A stretch of DNA of 64,000 nt from UBA2653 sp964572685 (GTDB lineage Bacteria > Pseudomonadota > Gammaproteobacteria > Legionellales > Legionellaceae): NCBI GenBank assembly GCA_964572685.1, contig CAZNFJ010000002.1:1-64000 (forward strand), read 5' to 3'. The translations under genes and the position numbers were made by a program. Under the pieces are notes generated by a model. The model was not told the DNA's origin, searched no databases, and saw nothing but the letters and a program-made list of their open reading frames with translations. Shown here one piece after another: positions 16,776 to 25,511 of this stretch. Positions within the stretch are counted from its first letter, which is position 1. The number at the start of each line of letters is the position of its first letter.

Positions 16776-18575
16776 CTAACCTTTTGAACGAATAATCCAA
16801 ACTCTTTGATAATGAGCCAAAGGTGGCTTTTGAACCCACAAGAAATTCAGAGCATCAGATCCTAAATTTGGGGCCTGCACGCTTTCAACCGCCACACCAA
16901 TGTTTCGATTGTTTTTTAATTTTTTAATGGCACTCCAAATCACCGAATCATGATTATCATTATCGAGGACCAATAATTCATTCTGATGATAAACAACGGT
17001 CACCGGTTGTGAACGCAAATCTTTTTTTAATAAATACTCCAAGTTTCGCCAAGAGATCAATTGGCGACGACTGACTTCAATCGCTGTTGGACGCTTATTT
17101 AAAGGATTTGTTGCCGCATAATAAAATAAAGGATGATGCAAATTACTGGGTTCTGATTTTAACAAGAGACTACAAATCTGATCAATGAAATCGCGGTAAC
17201 TGCCACGCATACGACTCTTACCATCCGCTCGACGATTAATATAAATCGTAAAGGCCAAAGTATGTCGATTTTTGGTTATAAGATAGCCCGAAAGACTATA
17301 AATGCCTGTCATCGTACCGGTTTTGGCTCTAATCATACCTTTTTGAAAAGGTTGATTCAGACGTCTTTTAAGTGTGCCGTCAAAACCTGAAATGGGTAGC
17401 GCTGAAATATACTCATAAGCAATCGGAAACTTATCATAAAAATAAGTTAAAAGACTCATGGTTTGATATGCACTGACTCGATTAAAACGTGATAAACCAG
17501 AACCATCACCAAAAACCGCATTGGCAAAATTAATACCCGTTTGTTGTTGTAAAAATTGACGAACCGCATCTTGTGCTTGCGTCCAATTACTTGGCGCATG
17601 TCGAATATCATTGGCGGCCAATAAATATAAAGCATTTGCATATAAATTATCAGAAGGTTTTAATGTCAATCCCATTAAATGTCTTAATGGCTTACTATAA
17701 TGTCTTGATAACTCAATAGTAGATGCAGGCATATGACCAAGCCTCACATTGCCATGAAAAGCAATGCCTGTTTGTTGGAATTTATAACGAACATGATCGG
17801 CAAAATATGCAACCGAATGCTTAATAGGCGTTTTAAATTGTAAAGCCATTTGCCCACCCACCACACAACCTTTAGCATGAATTTTACCCATTTCATCCAA
17901 GGTTACAGAAACACCACATCCTTTAGGATTATCGCGGGTCATGACCTGATTATCAATTTCAAAAACACCCTGTGGACTTAAAGTCTCAACCACGGCTGGC
18001 AGTCCCACCTTTGATGCCGGATTGACAATCACTGTTAAACGATTTTCATCTAAAATAAGCGGTGCAACAGGCGCACCATAGCTATATTGTTCATCACGAG
18101 GGGTCATTCCAGGGGGATAGGGACTAGCTACCATCAAATCACTTTGAATAACGACATCCCCTGTGATTTCACGAACGCCCAAGCTTTGAAGTTTATTAAG
18201 TAAAGAAAATAAAGCTTGATGACTAAACGAAGGATCAGCTGGCAGATGAATATATAACGAGCCATTTAAACGACCTTGAGTCAGCGTTTTTGCATCGGTA
18301 CTTAAAGTTGTTGGAATTTCATACTCAGGCCCTAAAGCGAGCATCGCAGCGGCTTGCGAAAATAATTTCATATTACTGGCTGGCGACATCAATTGATGAG
18401 ATTGATGCTCATACAAGGTATTTCCTGTGGTTAAATCAACAACCATCATACCCATATTAATATTAGGGTCGGTGTGATTGATCAATTTATTCATCGCATT
18501 CGATACCGAGTTTGCATTCGATGCCGATACAACCCCCCATATACAAAGACTTAACCAAAAATTCCTATTCTTCAT
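16776..18575 (-). CDS. dacB: D-alanyl-D-alanine carboxypeptidase/endopeptidase, PBP4 type
   Basis: Periplasmic low-molecular-mass penicillin-binding protein (peptidase family S13) that trims peptidoglycan peptides and cuts cross-links. ATG at 18575 is preferred to TTG at 18584 because of the AAGG site about 10 bases upstream. A signal sequence ends around SASNANS. The active-site SxxK is SNMK (S67 and K70 from this ATG), the second motif is GSGLSRFNRVS, and the third is AKTGTMTGIYSLSGYL. At about 599 residues it is about 120 longer than E. coli DacB (477); the extra C-terminal segment after the KTG domain contains no motif I recognise. Confidence 0.92.
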   Translation of the reverse strand: MKNRNFWLSLCIWGVVSASNANSVSNAMNKLINHTDPNINMGMMVVDLTTGNTLYEHQSHQLMSPASNMKLFSQAAAMLALGPEYEIPTTLSTDAKTLTQGRLNGSLYIHLPADPSFSHQALFSLLNKLQSLGVREITGDVVIQSDLMVASPYPPGMTPRDEQYSYGAPVAPLILDENRLTVIVNPASKVGLPAVVETLSPQGVFEIDNQVMTRDNPKGCGVSVTLDEMGKIHAKGCVVGGQMALQFKTPIKHSVAYFADHVRYKFQQTGIAFHGNVRLGHMPASTIELSRHYSKPLRHLMGLTLKPSDNLYANALYLLAANDIRHAPSNWTQAQDAVRQFLQQQTGINFANAVFGDGSGLSRFNRVSAYQTMSLLTYFYDKFPIAYEYISALPISGFDGTLKRRLNQPFQKGMIRAKTGTMTGIYSLSGYLITKNRHTLAFTIYINRRADGKSRMRGSYRDFIDQICSLLLKSEPSNLHHPLFYYAATNPLNKRPTAIEVSRRQLISWRNLEYLLKKDLRSQPVTVVYHQNELLVLDNDNHDSVIWSAIKKLKNNRNIGVAVESVQAPNLGSDALNFLWVQKPPLAHYQRVWIIRSKG

Positions 18576-18602
18576 GGATTCCAAACCTTATTATAATATT
18601 GA

Positions 18603-19379
18603 TTAATCATAACTTAATCCAAGTTTTTCAAGAAGCCCTTCTAAGGTTTCTTGATTAAAAAATTTAAACTTCAACCAGCCAACACCATTTTTTGATACTT
18701 CATACTCCACATGTGTCCCAACCTGCTCACTTAAAATACGTACAAAATGTTCATGATCGGTGGGCACTTCAGAACGGACTTTTTTATCCAAAGCAACTTT
18801 TTTCTCTAACTGTCGAACAGACCAAGCATGCTGAGTCATCACTTTCAAATACAAATCCTGTTGTTCTGATGACAATCCTACCAAAACACGAGCGTGACCA
18901 TAACTTATTGTTTTATTTTCAAGAGCGGACATCACCCTCTCTCCTAATTTTAATAAACGCAACATATTGGTCACATGCGTACGTGATTTACCTAAAAGAC
19001 GAGCAATATGTTCTTGTGTCCAAGAAAATTCTTGTTGCAATCGGTGATAAGCCATCGCCTCTTCAAGTGGCTCTATTTGCTCTCTTTGTATATTTTCTAA
19101 GATAGATAACAACGCCTGTTCAGTTTGTTCTACTCTTAAAATCATGCAAGGCAATTCTTTAAGCCCCACCAGTTTTGCTGCTCGCCAACGTCTTTCACCA
19201 GCAATCAGTTGATAATCGGAACGTAATAATAAAGGTTGCAAAATACCATATTGAGCAATTGATTGCGCCAATTCTTGAATTTTTTCTTCTTCAAACACTT
19301 GTCGTGGCTGATAGGAACTCAGACATATTTTTTGAATATCGACCCACTCAAAAGTTGGCGCTTCAATCATGACAGGCAT
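18603..19379 (-). CDS. parB: ParB-family chromosome partition protein
   Basis: CTP-dependent DNA-clamp protein that binds parS and organises the origin region. From ATG at 19379 (TTG 19394 and ATG 19370 are alternatives) the product has about 258 residues: N-terminal CTP-binding domain with SSYQPRQVFEEEKIQELAQSI and GERRWRA (61-67), the helix-turn-helix WTQEHIARLLGKSRTHVTNMLRLLK near 118-142, and a C-terminal dimerisation part. ParA is not next to it, and no parS was found in this window. Its 5' end overlaps the PH-domain protein gene on the same strand by 17 to 32 bases, so the two are coupled. Downstream is dacB. Confidence 0.9.
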   Translation of the reverse strand: MPVMIEAPTFEWVDIQKICLSSYQPRQVFEEEKIQELAQSIAQYGILQPLLLRSDYQLIAGERRWRAAKLVGLKELPCMILRVEQTEQALLSILENIQREQIEPLEEAMAYHRLQQEFSWTQEHIARLLGKSRTHVTNMLRLLKLGERVMSALENKTISYGHARVLVGLSSEQQDLYLKVMTQHAWSVRQLEKKVALDKKVRSEVPTDHEHFVRILSEQVGTHVEYEVSKNGVGWLKFKFFNQETLEGLLEKLGLSYD

Positions 19380-19803
19380 GTAAATATTGCTCAATATAGC
19401 GACGGCAAGTCAATGGACTTCGAATACAATGAAGCTTTTGTCGAGAACCACCACTGCCAGTAATCAAAATATCTCCATAATTTAAAATTGTGCCCATTAG
19501 AGTTTGACGAATATCGACGCTTTCAATTTTTCTTAAAGGTAAGTCAATGGTCTGTTGCACCCAAAAACCAGATTGTAAAATCACATGCTGAGGTTTAATA
19601 GATATCCATGTGAATGCATAACGAATCAGCTCCATACAAAACCAAATCCCTGAAACCAGTACGAAAGCAACAATAGCCATGTATTGCACCAATCCCAAAT
19701 ACGAAATGAGAAGAGGTATCAAAAGTAATGATAATGGTTTGAAGAAAATAATCGGATGTAAACGTGAAGTATAAGCTTGTTCAATGGGCTGATTCTTAGT
19801 CAT
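19363..19803 (-). CDS. PH-domain membrane protein (YdbS/DUF304-like)
   Basis: Small inner-membrane protein of about 146 residues. ATG at 19803 is chosen because AAAGG lies 10 bases upstream; the frame is open 24 bases further. Two hydrophobic segments (SLLLIPLLISYLGLV and MAIVAFVLVSGIWFCM, roughly residues 24-60) precede a bacterial PH domain (bPH_2) with ISIKPQHVILQSGFWVQQTIDLPLRKIESVDIRQTLMG...YGDILITGSGG. Function of these proteins is unknown. Its stop lies inside parB, an unusual pairing. Confidence 0.75.
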   Translation of the reverse strand: MTKNQPIEQAYTSRLHPIIFFKPLSLLLIPLLISYLGLVQYMAIVAFVLVSGIWFCMELIRYAFTWISIKPQHVILQSGFWVQQTIDLPLRKIESVDIRQTLMGTILNYGDILITGSGGSRQKLHCIRSPLTCRRYIEQYLHACHD

Positions 19804-19883
19804 GTACAAATTTCCTTTAGAATGCATGCAATTTTCAAAAATATATCTATAATCATATTAGACCACTTCATTAAGGCTTTTTG

Positions 19884-21239
19884 ATGACAACGTCTTCACC
19901 CTGGTTTGATGCAGAAAATCCCTTAATCATCGCCTCCAGTGGCGGCAACGGGCATATCTCTGCCGCACAAAGTCTTATCCAACATTTTTTACATCATCAA
20001 AAGACATTACATTATCATACATTCCCAAAAGCTTCAAAAAAATTGAGTCACTTTGAGTATTTGCTGCTAGGCATTTTGCAATGCGCCAACACCCCATTAT
20101 TTAAAAGACTCTCTCCTAAATTTGAACTGCCTAATTCTCCACAACTAAAAAAAGCCAAAATCCAACTCATCAAGCAACAAAGTTCAAATCCCGAACGTCA
20201 TTATGTTGACTTTCTATTGGATTGGTTGCCTCATGGCGTAATATATGCAGCTCTTTTTAATTTATTACAAAGCCAAGGCAATGGAAAATCGCTCAAAAAG
20301 GTGACCCAAGGACAACTTTTTTTGGATATCATTTATAAATATTCCATCAGTCAAAAAATCTATAACAGACTCATAGAAGCCATTCAACAGGGCCGTCCGC
20401 ATGATATCATCATCTCTACTCAAGCCCTGGGAATGTCTGGACTGTTACATGGCATTCAACGCTATCATCAAAACCGTCCCATTCTAGAAGAACGTTTTAA
20501 AATGATCCTACCTGAACTTCGCTTACATCAATTTGTCACAGATATTCCTGAAGACTCGGCACTTCATTTCTTAAAACCCCTACAAAAATTAAAACCTTCA
20601 GCGAAGAAACATTTATGCATTCATCTTTTAGACTTGAATAAAACAAATGTTTTTGAAGAACAACATTTAGCAGATGAAATATATGTTTATCCGCCGCAAG
20701 AACATCCGATTATTCGTCAAGAACTAAGACACGCTAAAAAACTTCAAACATTTCTTGGATTTAACTATCTCATATGTCAAGGGCAATCTATACTCATTCG
20801 CCCAAAACAGAAATTAGCTGTATTGATGCTTAGTTCGGGGCAAGGCCCAAGTTCTATTCAATATATCAAGCATCTGATCGATAAAGGTATTGAACATATT
20901 GCGGTTGTGGGACACGCCAATCAACAGCTTCGTCAAAGCATCAAAAAATTATGCCCCAACAATAGAATTTACCTGCTTGGCCATTTAAATGGTAAAGAAC
21001 TTGCAAAAATTCTTTCGGCAGGACATTTATTAATTATCAAAGGTGGCGGACTAAGCTTGATGGAGTTGGCATCTCTTAAACTGCGTCAAAACGCACAAAT
21101 TTTCATTCATCAAGCCGATGAAAAAAATCAAGGCCTCATTTGGGAGGAAGGCAATATTGAATGGTTCCTTCAATATTGCCAACAAAACCAAAAAAAAGCC
21201 TGTCTCACTCATCCAGAACTCATTACAAAACAACTTTAA
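19884..21239 (+). CDS. GT-B glycosyltransferase, MurG/MGDG-synthase-like
   Basis: Probable glycosyltransferase of 451 residues. The N-terminus has IIASSGGNGHISAAQS (about 15-30), like the glycine-rich loop that starts MGDG synthases and MurG (family GT28), and the C-terminal half has LAVLMLSSGQGPSS (about 312) followed by LLIIKGGGLSLMELASLK (about 384), like the donor-binding GGxxxxE segment. There is no signal peptide or membrane helix, so it is likely cytoplasmic and perhaps membrane-associated. It is clearly not the housekeeping MurG. ATG 19884 is favoured by AAGG 7 bases upstream. Acceptor and sugar donor are unknown. It converges on the OPT transporter gene with a 4-base overlap. Confidence 0.65.
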   Translation: MTTSSPWFDAENPLIIASSGGNGHISAAQSLIQHFLHHQKTLHYHTFPKASKKLSHFEYLLLGILQCANTPLFKRLSPKFELPNSPQLKKAKIQLIKQQSSNPERHYVDFLLDWLPHGVIYAALFNLLQSQGNGKSLKKVTQGQLFLDIIYKYSISQKIYNRLIEAIQQGRPHDIIISTQALGMSGLLHGIQRYHQNRPILEERFKMILPELRLHQFVTDIPEDSALHFLKPLQKLKPSAKKHLCIHLLDLNKTNVFEEQHLADEIYVYPPQEHPIIRQELRHAKKLQTFLGFNYLICQGQSILIRPKQKLAVLMLSSGQGPSSIQYIKHLIDKGIEHIAVVGHANQQLRQSIKKLCPNNRIYLLGHLNGKELAKILSAGHLLIIKGGGLSLMELASLKLRQNAQIFIHQADEKNQGLIWEEGNIEWFLQYCQQNQKKACLTHPELITKQL

Positions 21240-23152
21240 TCAGTATGGCGATAACGTATTATTCGAATAATTAGAAATACAAGACTTGCCACAGCCAACC
21301 AAACGCTTAAATGGTAAGGATCTCGGCCCACCACTGAAAATACATTCACTTGACCGCGCCATGCAAAAAAGAAAGATAAAATCACATCCATCACGGCAGA
21401 ACCCGCAATCACACCACAAGCCAAACAAATCCATAGTGCTACACTTCCTTCACGAATCCAGCCCTGATTTTCACGTTTTTGTAATAACCACGACATTCCC
21501 CCGCCCATGATTAATGGGGTTGACGTTTCCATGGGTAAATACATACCAATGGCAATCCCAAAAAAGGATAATCCCAAACCTCGGACCATAGGAAAAAAGT
21601 AAATTAAACCTATCATCACCAACATCACTAAACTTCCAGAAAAGATAATGTGCCAAGGTAGTGCATGTTGAAAAAAACCATCGGTCAATGTCGCTAACAA
21701 GGCAGCTGTTGGTGCGGGCAAGGTCGCCGCAGCATCAACATCACCATTTAAACTGTGGCCTGCTATACCATACACCTTAAAAAGTATTTGCATCACAGCA
21801 GGAATCACTAAAGAAGATACCACAACCCCTAACATCAGCATCACCTGTTGTTTCCATGGCGTGGCGCCAATTAAATATCCAACTTTTAAATCTTGTATAT
21901 TATCATTGGCAATGGCTGCGATTCCGGTGACCATGCTGGCCAAAATAATAGCTATCGCCTCTGCTGCCAATAAGGCGCTATTATGCAAATGGGCTGTAGG
22001 CAAAAGACTTAAGATTAAGCATGCGGCAAACATTAAAGAAGCAATAACCACAGAACTACCCGGACTTGCACTCACACCAACCATAGCTGAAAAATAAGCT
22101 GAAATGGTTGACATAATAAAGCCCAAAATAACAATAAACATTACCGATAGAACCAAAAGCTTCGTCGATGAAGTTGCTGAGATGGGTAATTGCTCCCAAG
22201 GAAAAAGATGCTGAAAAAACATCCCCATCAAAATACTTAAAATGGCAATCACAGTCCACAATATCCATCGAGGTAAATCATGATCTGATTTTTTTTCAAT
22301 TGCTGGGTTTTTTCTAACCAACATTATCTTTGCAATTAAAGGCTTGATGAACAGAAGAAGTGATGAAACACCTGCTATCAATAAAGCACCAATACCAAAA
22401 TACCGAATTTGCTGGGTCCATAATTGCCCGCCAAAATCGAGTACATCTTCATGTGTATGTGGTAAAAAACTAAAATAAGGTAAAACGATATACCAGGCAA
22501 TCAAGGCACCCAGAGCAATGCTAAATGCCATGCGCGAACCAATTAAAAATCCAGCCCCAATCATGGCAACACTAAAACCGACACTGAATAATAAACTAAA
22601 TTGTCCTATGGGATACCAGGTTATCCATTGACTGGCAATCACATGTAAACCTGTTTGCATGAAATCAATCACAGCTCCTAAAATCAAACCACCCATCAAA
22701 TACTTAAATTCTTTATCTTGCGATTTTTTTTGTAAAATCGCAGCAATCGCTTTTCCTTCAGGAAAAGGTAATCCGCCATGCTCGACCAGGGTTTTTCTCA
22801 TAGGAACCGAGAACATCACCCCGAGTAAACCACTGGAGCAGGCAATAAAAAAGTTTTCAAAATAAGAAAATTCTGTCCAAAATCCAATAATGACCAATGC
22901 GGGAATCGTATACACAATCCCCCCGGCTACAGCTTCACCAGCAGATGCAGCTGTTTGCACTAAATTATTTTCCCAGATATGGCTATTTTTAAAAAATCGC
23001 AATATTCCCATTGACAAAATAGCTGCAGGAATTGATGCAGAGGTGAGCAAACCCAATTTTAAAGCTAAAAATGTATTGGCTGTCGCTAATAAGATGGTTA
23101 AAAAAATAGATATAATAATGACTCTAAAGGTCAATTCGTAACGTTTTGACAT
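21236..23152 (-). CDS. OPT-family oligopeptide/metal-chelate transporter
   Basis: Polytopic inner-membrane transporter of the OPT family, about 638 residues with around 14-16 hydrophobic segments. Family features include NTFLALKLGLLTSASIPAAI near the start, NLVQTAASAGEAVAGGIVYTIPALV, GLPFPEGKAIAAIL, and GVSASPGSSVVIAS with IANDNIQDLKVGYLIGATPWKQQ later. Bacterial members take up small peptides or chelated metals; the substrate cannot be predicted here. ATG 23152 gives the conserved MSKRYELTFR start. It is a single-gene unit on this strand. Confidence 0.9.
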   Translation of the reverse strand: MSKRYELTFRVIIISIFLTILLATANTFLALKLGLLTSASIPAAILSMGILRFFKNSHIWENNLVQTAASAGEAVAGGIVYTIPALVIIGFWTEFSYFENFFIACSSGLLGVMFSVPMRKTLVEHGGLPFPEGKAIAAILQKKSQDKEFKYLMGGLILGAVIDFMQTGLHVIASQWITWYPIGQFSLLFSVGFSVAMIGAGFLIGSRMAFSIALGALIAWYIVLPYFSFLPHTHEDVLDFGGQLWTQQIRYFGIGALLIAGVSSLLLFIKPLIAKIMLVRKNPAIEKKSDHDLPRWILWTVIAILSILMGMFFQHLFPWEQLPISATSSTKLLVLSVMFIVILGFIMSTISAYFSAMVGVSASPGSSVVIASLMFAACLILSLLPTAHLHNSALLAAEAIAIILASMVTGIAAIANDNIQDLKVGYLIGATPWKQQVMLMLGVVVSSLVIPAVMQILFKVYGIAGHSLNGDVDAAATLPAPTAALLATLTDGFFQHALPWHIIFSGSLVMLVMIGLIYFFPMVRGLGLSFFGIAIGMYLPMETSTPLIMGGGMSWLLQKRENQGWIREGSVALWICLACGVIAGSAVMDVILSFFFAWRGQVNVFSVVGRDPYHLSVWLAVASLVFLIIRIIRYRHTD

Positions 23153-23308
23153 AATCATTCCATGTAAAATCTTGTGTGATATTCTACACAAATAAAACTT
23201 AATCGTCTGCTTTTTCGCAAAAGAATTATATCAAAAACGCTTGTTTTTTGTCGGTATACATCAAGATGATAGATTCAAAATCCATTCACTCCAATCAATA
23301 TCTTAAGC

Positions 23309-23345
23309 AAAAGAAAAAGTATGGGTAAAAATGAATAACCCATAC
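23309..23345 (-). terminator. Rho-independent terminator after doxX-like gene
   Basis: Read on the minus strand, GTATGGGT (23345-23338) pairs perfectly with ACCCATAC (23326-23319) and is followed by TTTTTCTTTT (23318-23309). It lies 26 bases after the stop of the DoxX gene. Confidence 0.8.
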
Positions 23346-23370
23346 CAAGATAATGCCTGATAGGAGTACA

Positions 23371-24150
23371 TCAGATAAGTTTTTTTAGCCAATTGGGGAA
23401 ATACCAACGTGTCTGACAATATTCATCCACAGAAAATCCTTTACCTCCGCCAAAGGCAAATGAAAAGATCAACGCAGACCATAATACTGCAAATTCCCAG
23501 CCACCATGTGGCCCACACCAAATAAATCCTGAAAGAAAATGGTGCCCTAAAAAGGTTGCAATGAGTAAATATAAAGTTGTTAAAACTGCGGAAAGTCTAA
23601 TAAATATACCCAGACCCAAACCAATAGCGGCTCCCAATTCACAAAGTCCCGCTATATAAACCAAAGTTTCACTATAAGGTAAGTTTAAAGCCTGGAAGCT
23701 TAAAACATCTTGATAATGAATCGCATAACCGGCAAACAATTTTTCAGTAAAGTGAGGAATAAAATCAAAAGCAACATACATTCTCACAAAAACCAACTGC
23801 CAACTTTCCAATGAAAGCGCAGGTTTAAATCGATTAGGCTCATGAAGATTTAAATAAACATAATAAAACAATTGATAGAGAAATATAAAAAAAACAATCG
23901 TCATCACGCTTATCACAGACTCTTGCGGATACAATGCCACAATTCGCCATGCAATCAAATATGAGAATAAGCTGCTTAAATAACCAATAGAAAATTGTTT
24001 TAAAGAACAAAGATTGAAAATAAAACTCAAACTTAGCCACATCAAAAGAAATCTATGTGCTTGCTCGGGTATCGCACCTAAAGCGCCCTGTCCTAACCAA
24101 ATAATTAAAATCATTTGAAAAAATGCTATCATCAAGCTTATTGTTTTCAT
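23371..24150 (-). CDS. DoxX-family membrane protein
   Basis: Polytopic inner-membrane protein of 259 residues. The C-terminal half is a DoxX domain: VRMYVAFDFIPHFTEKLFAGY, YIAGLCELGAAIGLGLGIFIRLSAVLTTLYLLIATFLGHHF and FAVLWSALIFSFAFGGGKGFSVDEY. The N-terminal 100 residues are extra hydrophobic segments not found in small DoxX proteins. DoxX-like proteins have been linked to redox stress and thiosulfate oxidation in different bacteria, but no specific role can be assigned. A clear terminator follows it. Confidence 0.8.
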   Translation of the reverse strand: MKTISLMIAFFQMILIIWLGQGALGAIPEQAHRFLLMWLSLSFIFNLCSLKQFSIGYLSSLFSYLIAWRIVALYPQESVISVMTIVFFIFLYQLFYYVYLNLHEPNRFKPALSLESWQLVFVRMYVAFDFIPHFTEKLFAGYAIHYQDVLSFQALNLPYSETLVYIAGLCELGAAIGLGLGIFIRLSAVLTTLYLLIATFLGHHFLSGFIWCGPHGGWEFAVLWSALIFSFAFGGGKGFSVDEYCQTRWYFPNWLKKLI

Positions 24151-24220
24151 TATATTCCCTTAATCATTTACTCTTATTATAGACTATGGCAAATTATAAT
24201 TTTTCTCACTCAAAAAAATA

Positions 24221-24781
24221 ATGAAAAAATCTTATATTACTTTCTTATCCTTGTTGTTTTCTTTTCAAAGCTGGTCATTTGGTGAACCATCAATCCAAAA
24301 AGTTAAACCCATTTACAACACGAACCCAAGTTTAGGATGCACAACGACTCTACCAGGTGCCGCTGAACCTGAAAATATTCGATTTGTAAAATCTTGGTCT
24401 GCTTACGTGGCTCAGAAATCATTCTCCTTTAAACATGACAATATGGATGGTCAGTTAAAACAACTCCAATTTTGTTATTCAAAAGCAGGATGGACACAAT
24501 TTTCAGAAGCATTAAAAAAGTCAAATAACATCAATTTAATTTCGACGCATCAACTGTTGTCGAGTACACAAGTCATCGGTCCTATTCAAGTCAATCATCA
24601 CCCGCAGTATCAAAGTTGGACGGCAGTCGTTCCCCTGCGAGTCGTCTATCAAAACCAAAAACAAAAAATCATTCAGGAAATCAATGTTCATTTAACCATT
24701 AATCAATTGAAAAATAATCAGTTGGCGGTAATTCAAATAGTTGGGAAACCAACCCATCGTAAATTACGCCCCCATCAGTAG
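24221..24781 (+). CDS. Exported DotI/IcmL-family protein
   Basis: 186-residue secreted protein with a signal peptide (MKKSYITFLSLLFSFQSWSFG, split after residue 20 or so). The mature part matches the periplasmic domain of the IcmL/DotI/TraM family of type IVB secretion systems: LQFCYSKAGWTQFSEALKKS, then NINLISTHQLLSSTQVIGP, then WTAVVPLRVVYQNQKQKIIQEINVHLTIN and a final IQIVGKPT. Unlike true IcmL/DotI, which carries an N-terminal inner-membrane anchor, this one appears to be free in the periplasm. Legionella encodes several such stand-alone IcmL-like proteins. It is flanked by the L,D-transpeptidase gene on the opposite strand. Role in Dot/Icm assembly is inferred only from the family. Confidence 0.75.
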   Translation: MKKSYITFLSLLFSFQSWSFGEPSIQKVKPIYNTNPSLGCTTTLPGAAEPENIRFVKSWSAYVAQKSFSFKHDNMDGQLKQLQFCYSKAGWTQFSEALKKSNNINLISTHQLLSSTQVIGPIQVNHHPQYQSWTAVVPLRVVYQNQKQKIIQEINVHLTINQLKNNQLAVIQIVGKPTHRKLRPHQ

Positions 24782-24811
24782 TGTTTTATTATCATACGAT
24801 TAAATTTAAAT

Positions 24812-24828
24812 GGCCTCATCATGAGGCC
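24812..24828. terminator. Hairpin between convergent genes
   Basis: GGCCTCA (24812-24818), loop TCA, TGAGGCC (24822-24828): a perfect GC-rich 7-bp stem in the gap between the IcmL-like gene and the L,D-transpeptidase gene, which converge here. There is no clear T-run, so termination is likely but not certain. Confidence 0.5.
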
Positions 24829-24874
24829 CTTATAATATCAATAAAAAAACCAAGGACCTTCGATAAGTTTAAGC

Positions 24875-25489
24875 TCACGCCAATGGTTTATGTTTAATCC
24901 AGTCACCATCACCATCTTCATCACTATAAGATAAAACGGTGACACGTGTACCAATTTTAATGAATTCTTCATTCAGCCATTTCGCAGCACTTGGTAAGAC
25001 ACGAATACAGCCATGACTAGCATTTGCCAAAGGCACATCATAAGCAGCATGAATCGTATAGCCTCGATAAAAATACATACAATATGGCATTTTTGCACCA
25101 CCATACGTTTCAACGGGATACTCACCTGATCGACAATCGATGCCATGCTTATTATAAACTCTAAAGGTACCTGTCACTGTTCTGCAAGGTTGGCCGACAT
25201 CTTCACACATATCTTTACCACCAGAGCCACTACCGGTCATCACACGGTTTCCCATTTCATCATAAGTAGCCCATGCAAATATTTTAGGATCAAAGACAAA
25301 TTCTTTTTGACCTGTTGCCGGTATAGTGGTCGGAAAGTAATTTCGACCACGCTTATCTCGCAAATAATGCAGGGTATGATGTCGATAGCCTTGATCATCA
25401 ACAATATAAGTCGATTCATCATAATCAATACAAGCTGATAATTGCACCATGACCAAAAGGATACCCAAACATTTCCATAACATTTTCAT
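24875..25489 (-). CDS. L,D-transpeptidase lipoprotein (YkuD domain, EnhA-like)
   Basis: 204-residue envelope protein with a signal sequence and lipobox LSAC (Cys 20). The C-terminal half is a YkuD domain with H147 in YTIHAAYDVP and the catalytic motif SHGC (S158-C161) in NASHGCIRVLP; the nucleophile is C161. Such enzymes make 3-3 cross-links in peptidoglycan or attach lipoproteins to it. The shape and composition resemble Legionella 'enhanced entry' EnhA proteins, a guess from general similarity. Additional cysteines in the CEDVGQPC and GIDC segments may form disulfides. Confidence 0.85.
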   Translation of the reverse strand: MKMLWKCLGILLVMVQLSACIDYDESTYIVDDQGYRHHTLHYLRDKRGRNYFPTTIPATGQKEFVFDPKIFAWATYDEMGNRVMTGSGSGGKDMCEDVGQPCRTVTGTFRVYNKHGIDCRSGEYPVETYGGAKMPYCMYFYRGYTIHAAYDVPLANASHGCIRVLPSAAKWLNEEFIKIGTRVTVLSYSDEDGDGDWIKHKPLA

Positions 25490-25511
25490 AAATCTACCTT
25501 ATTTTTCATTT

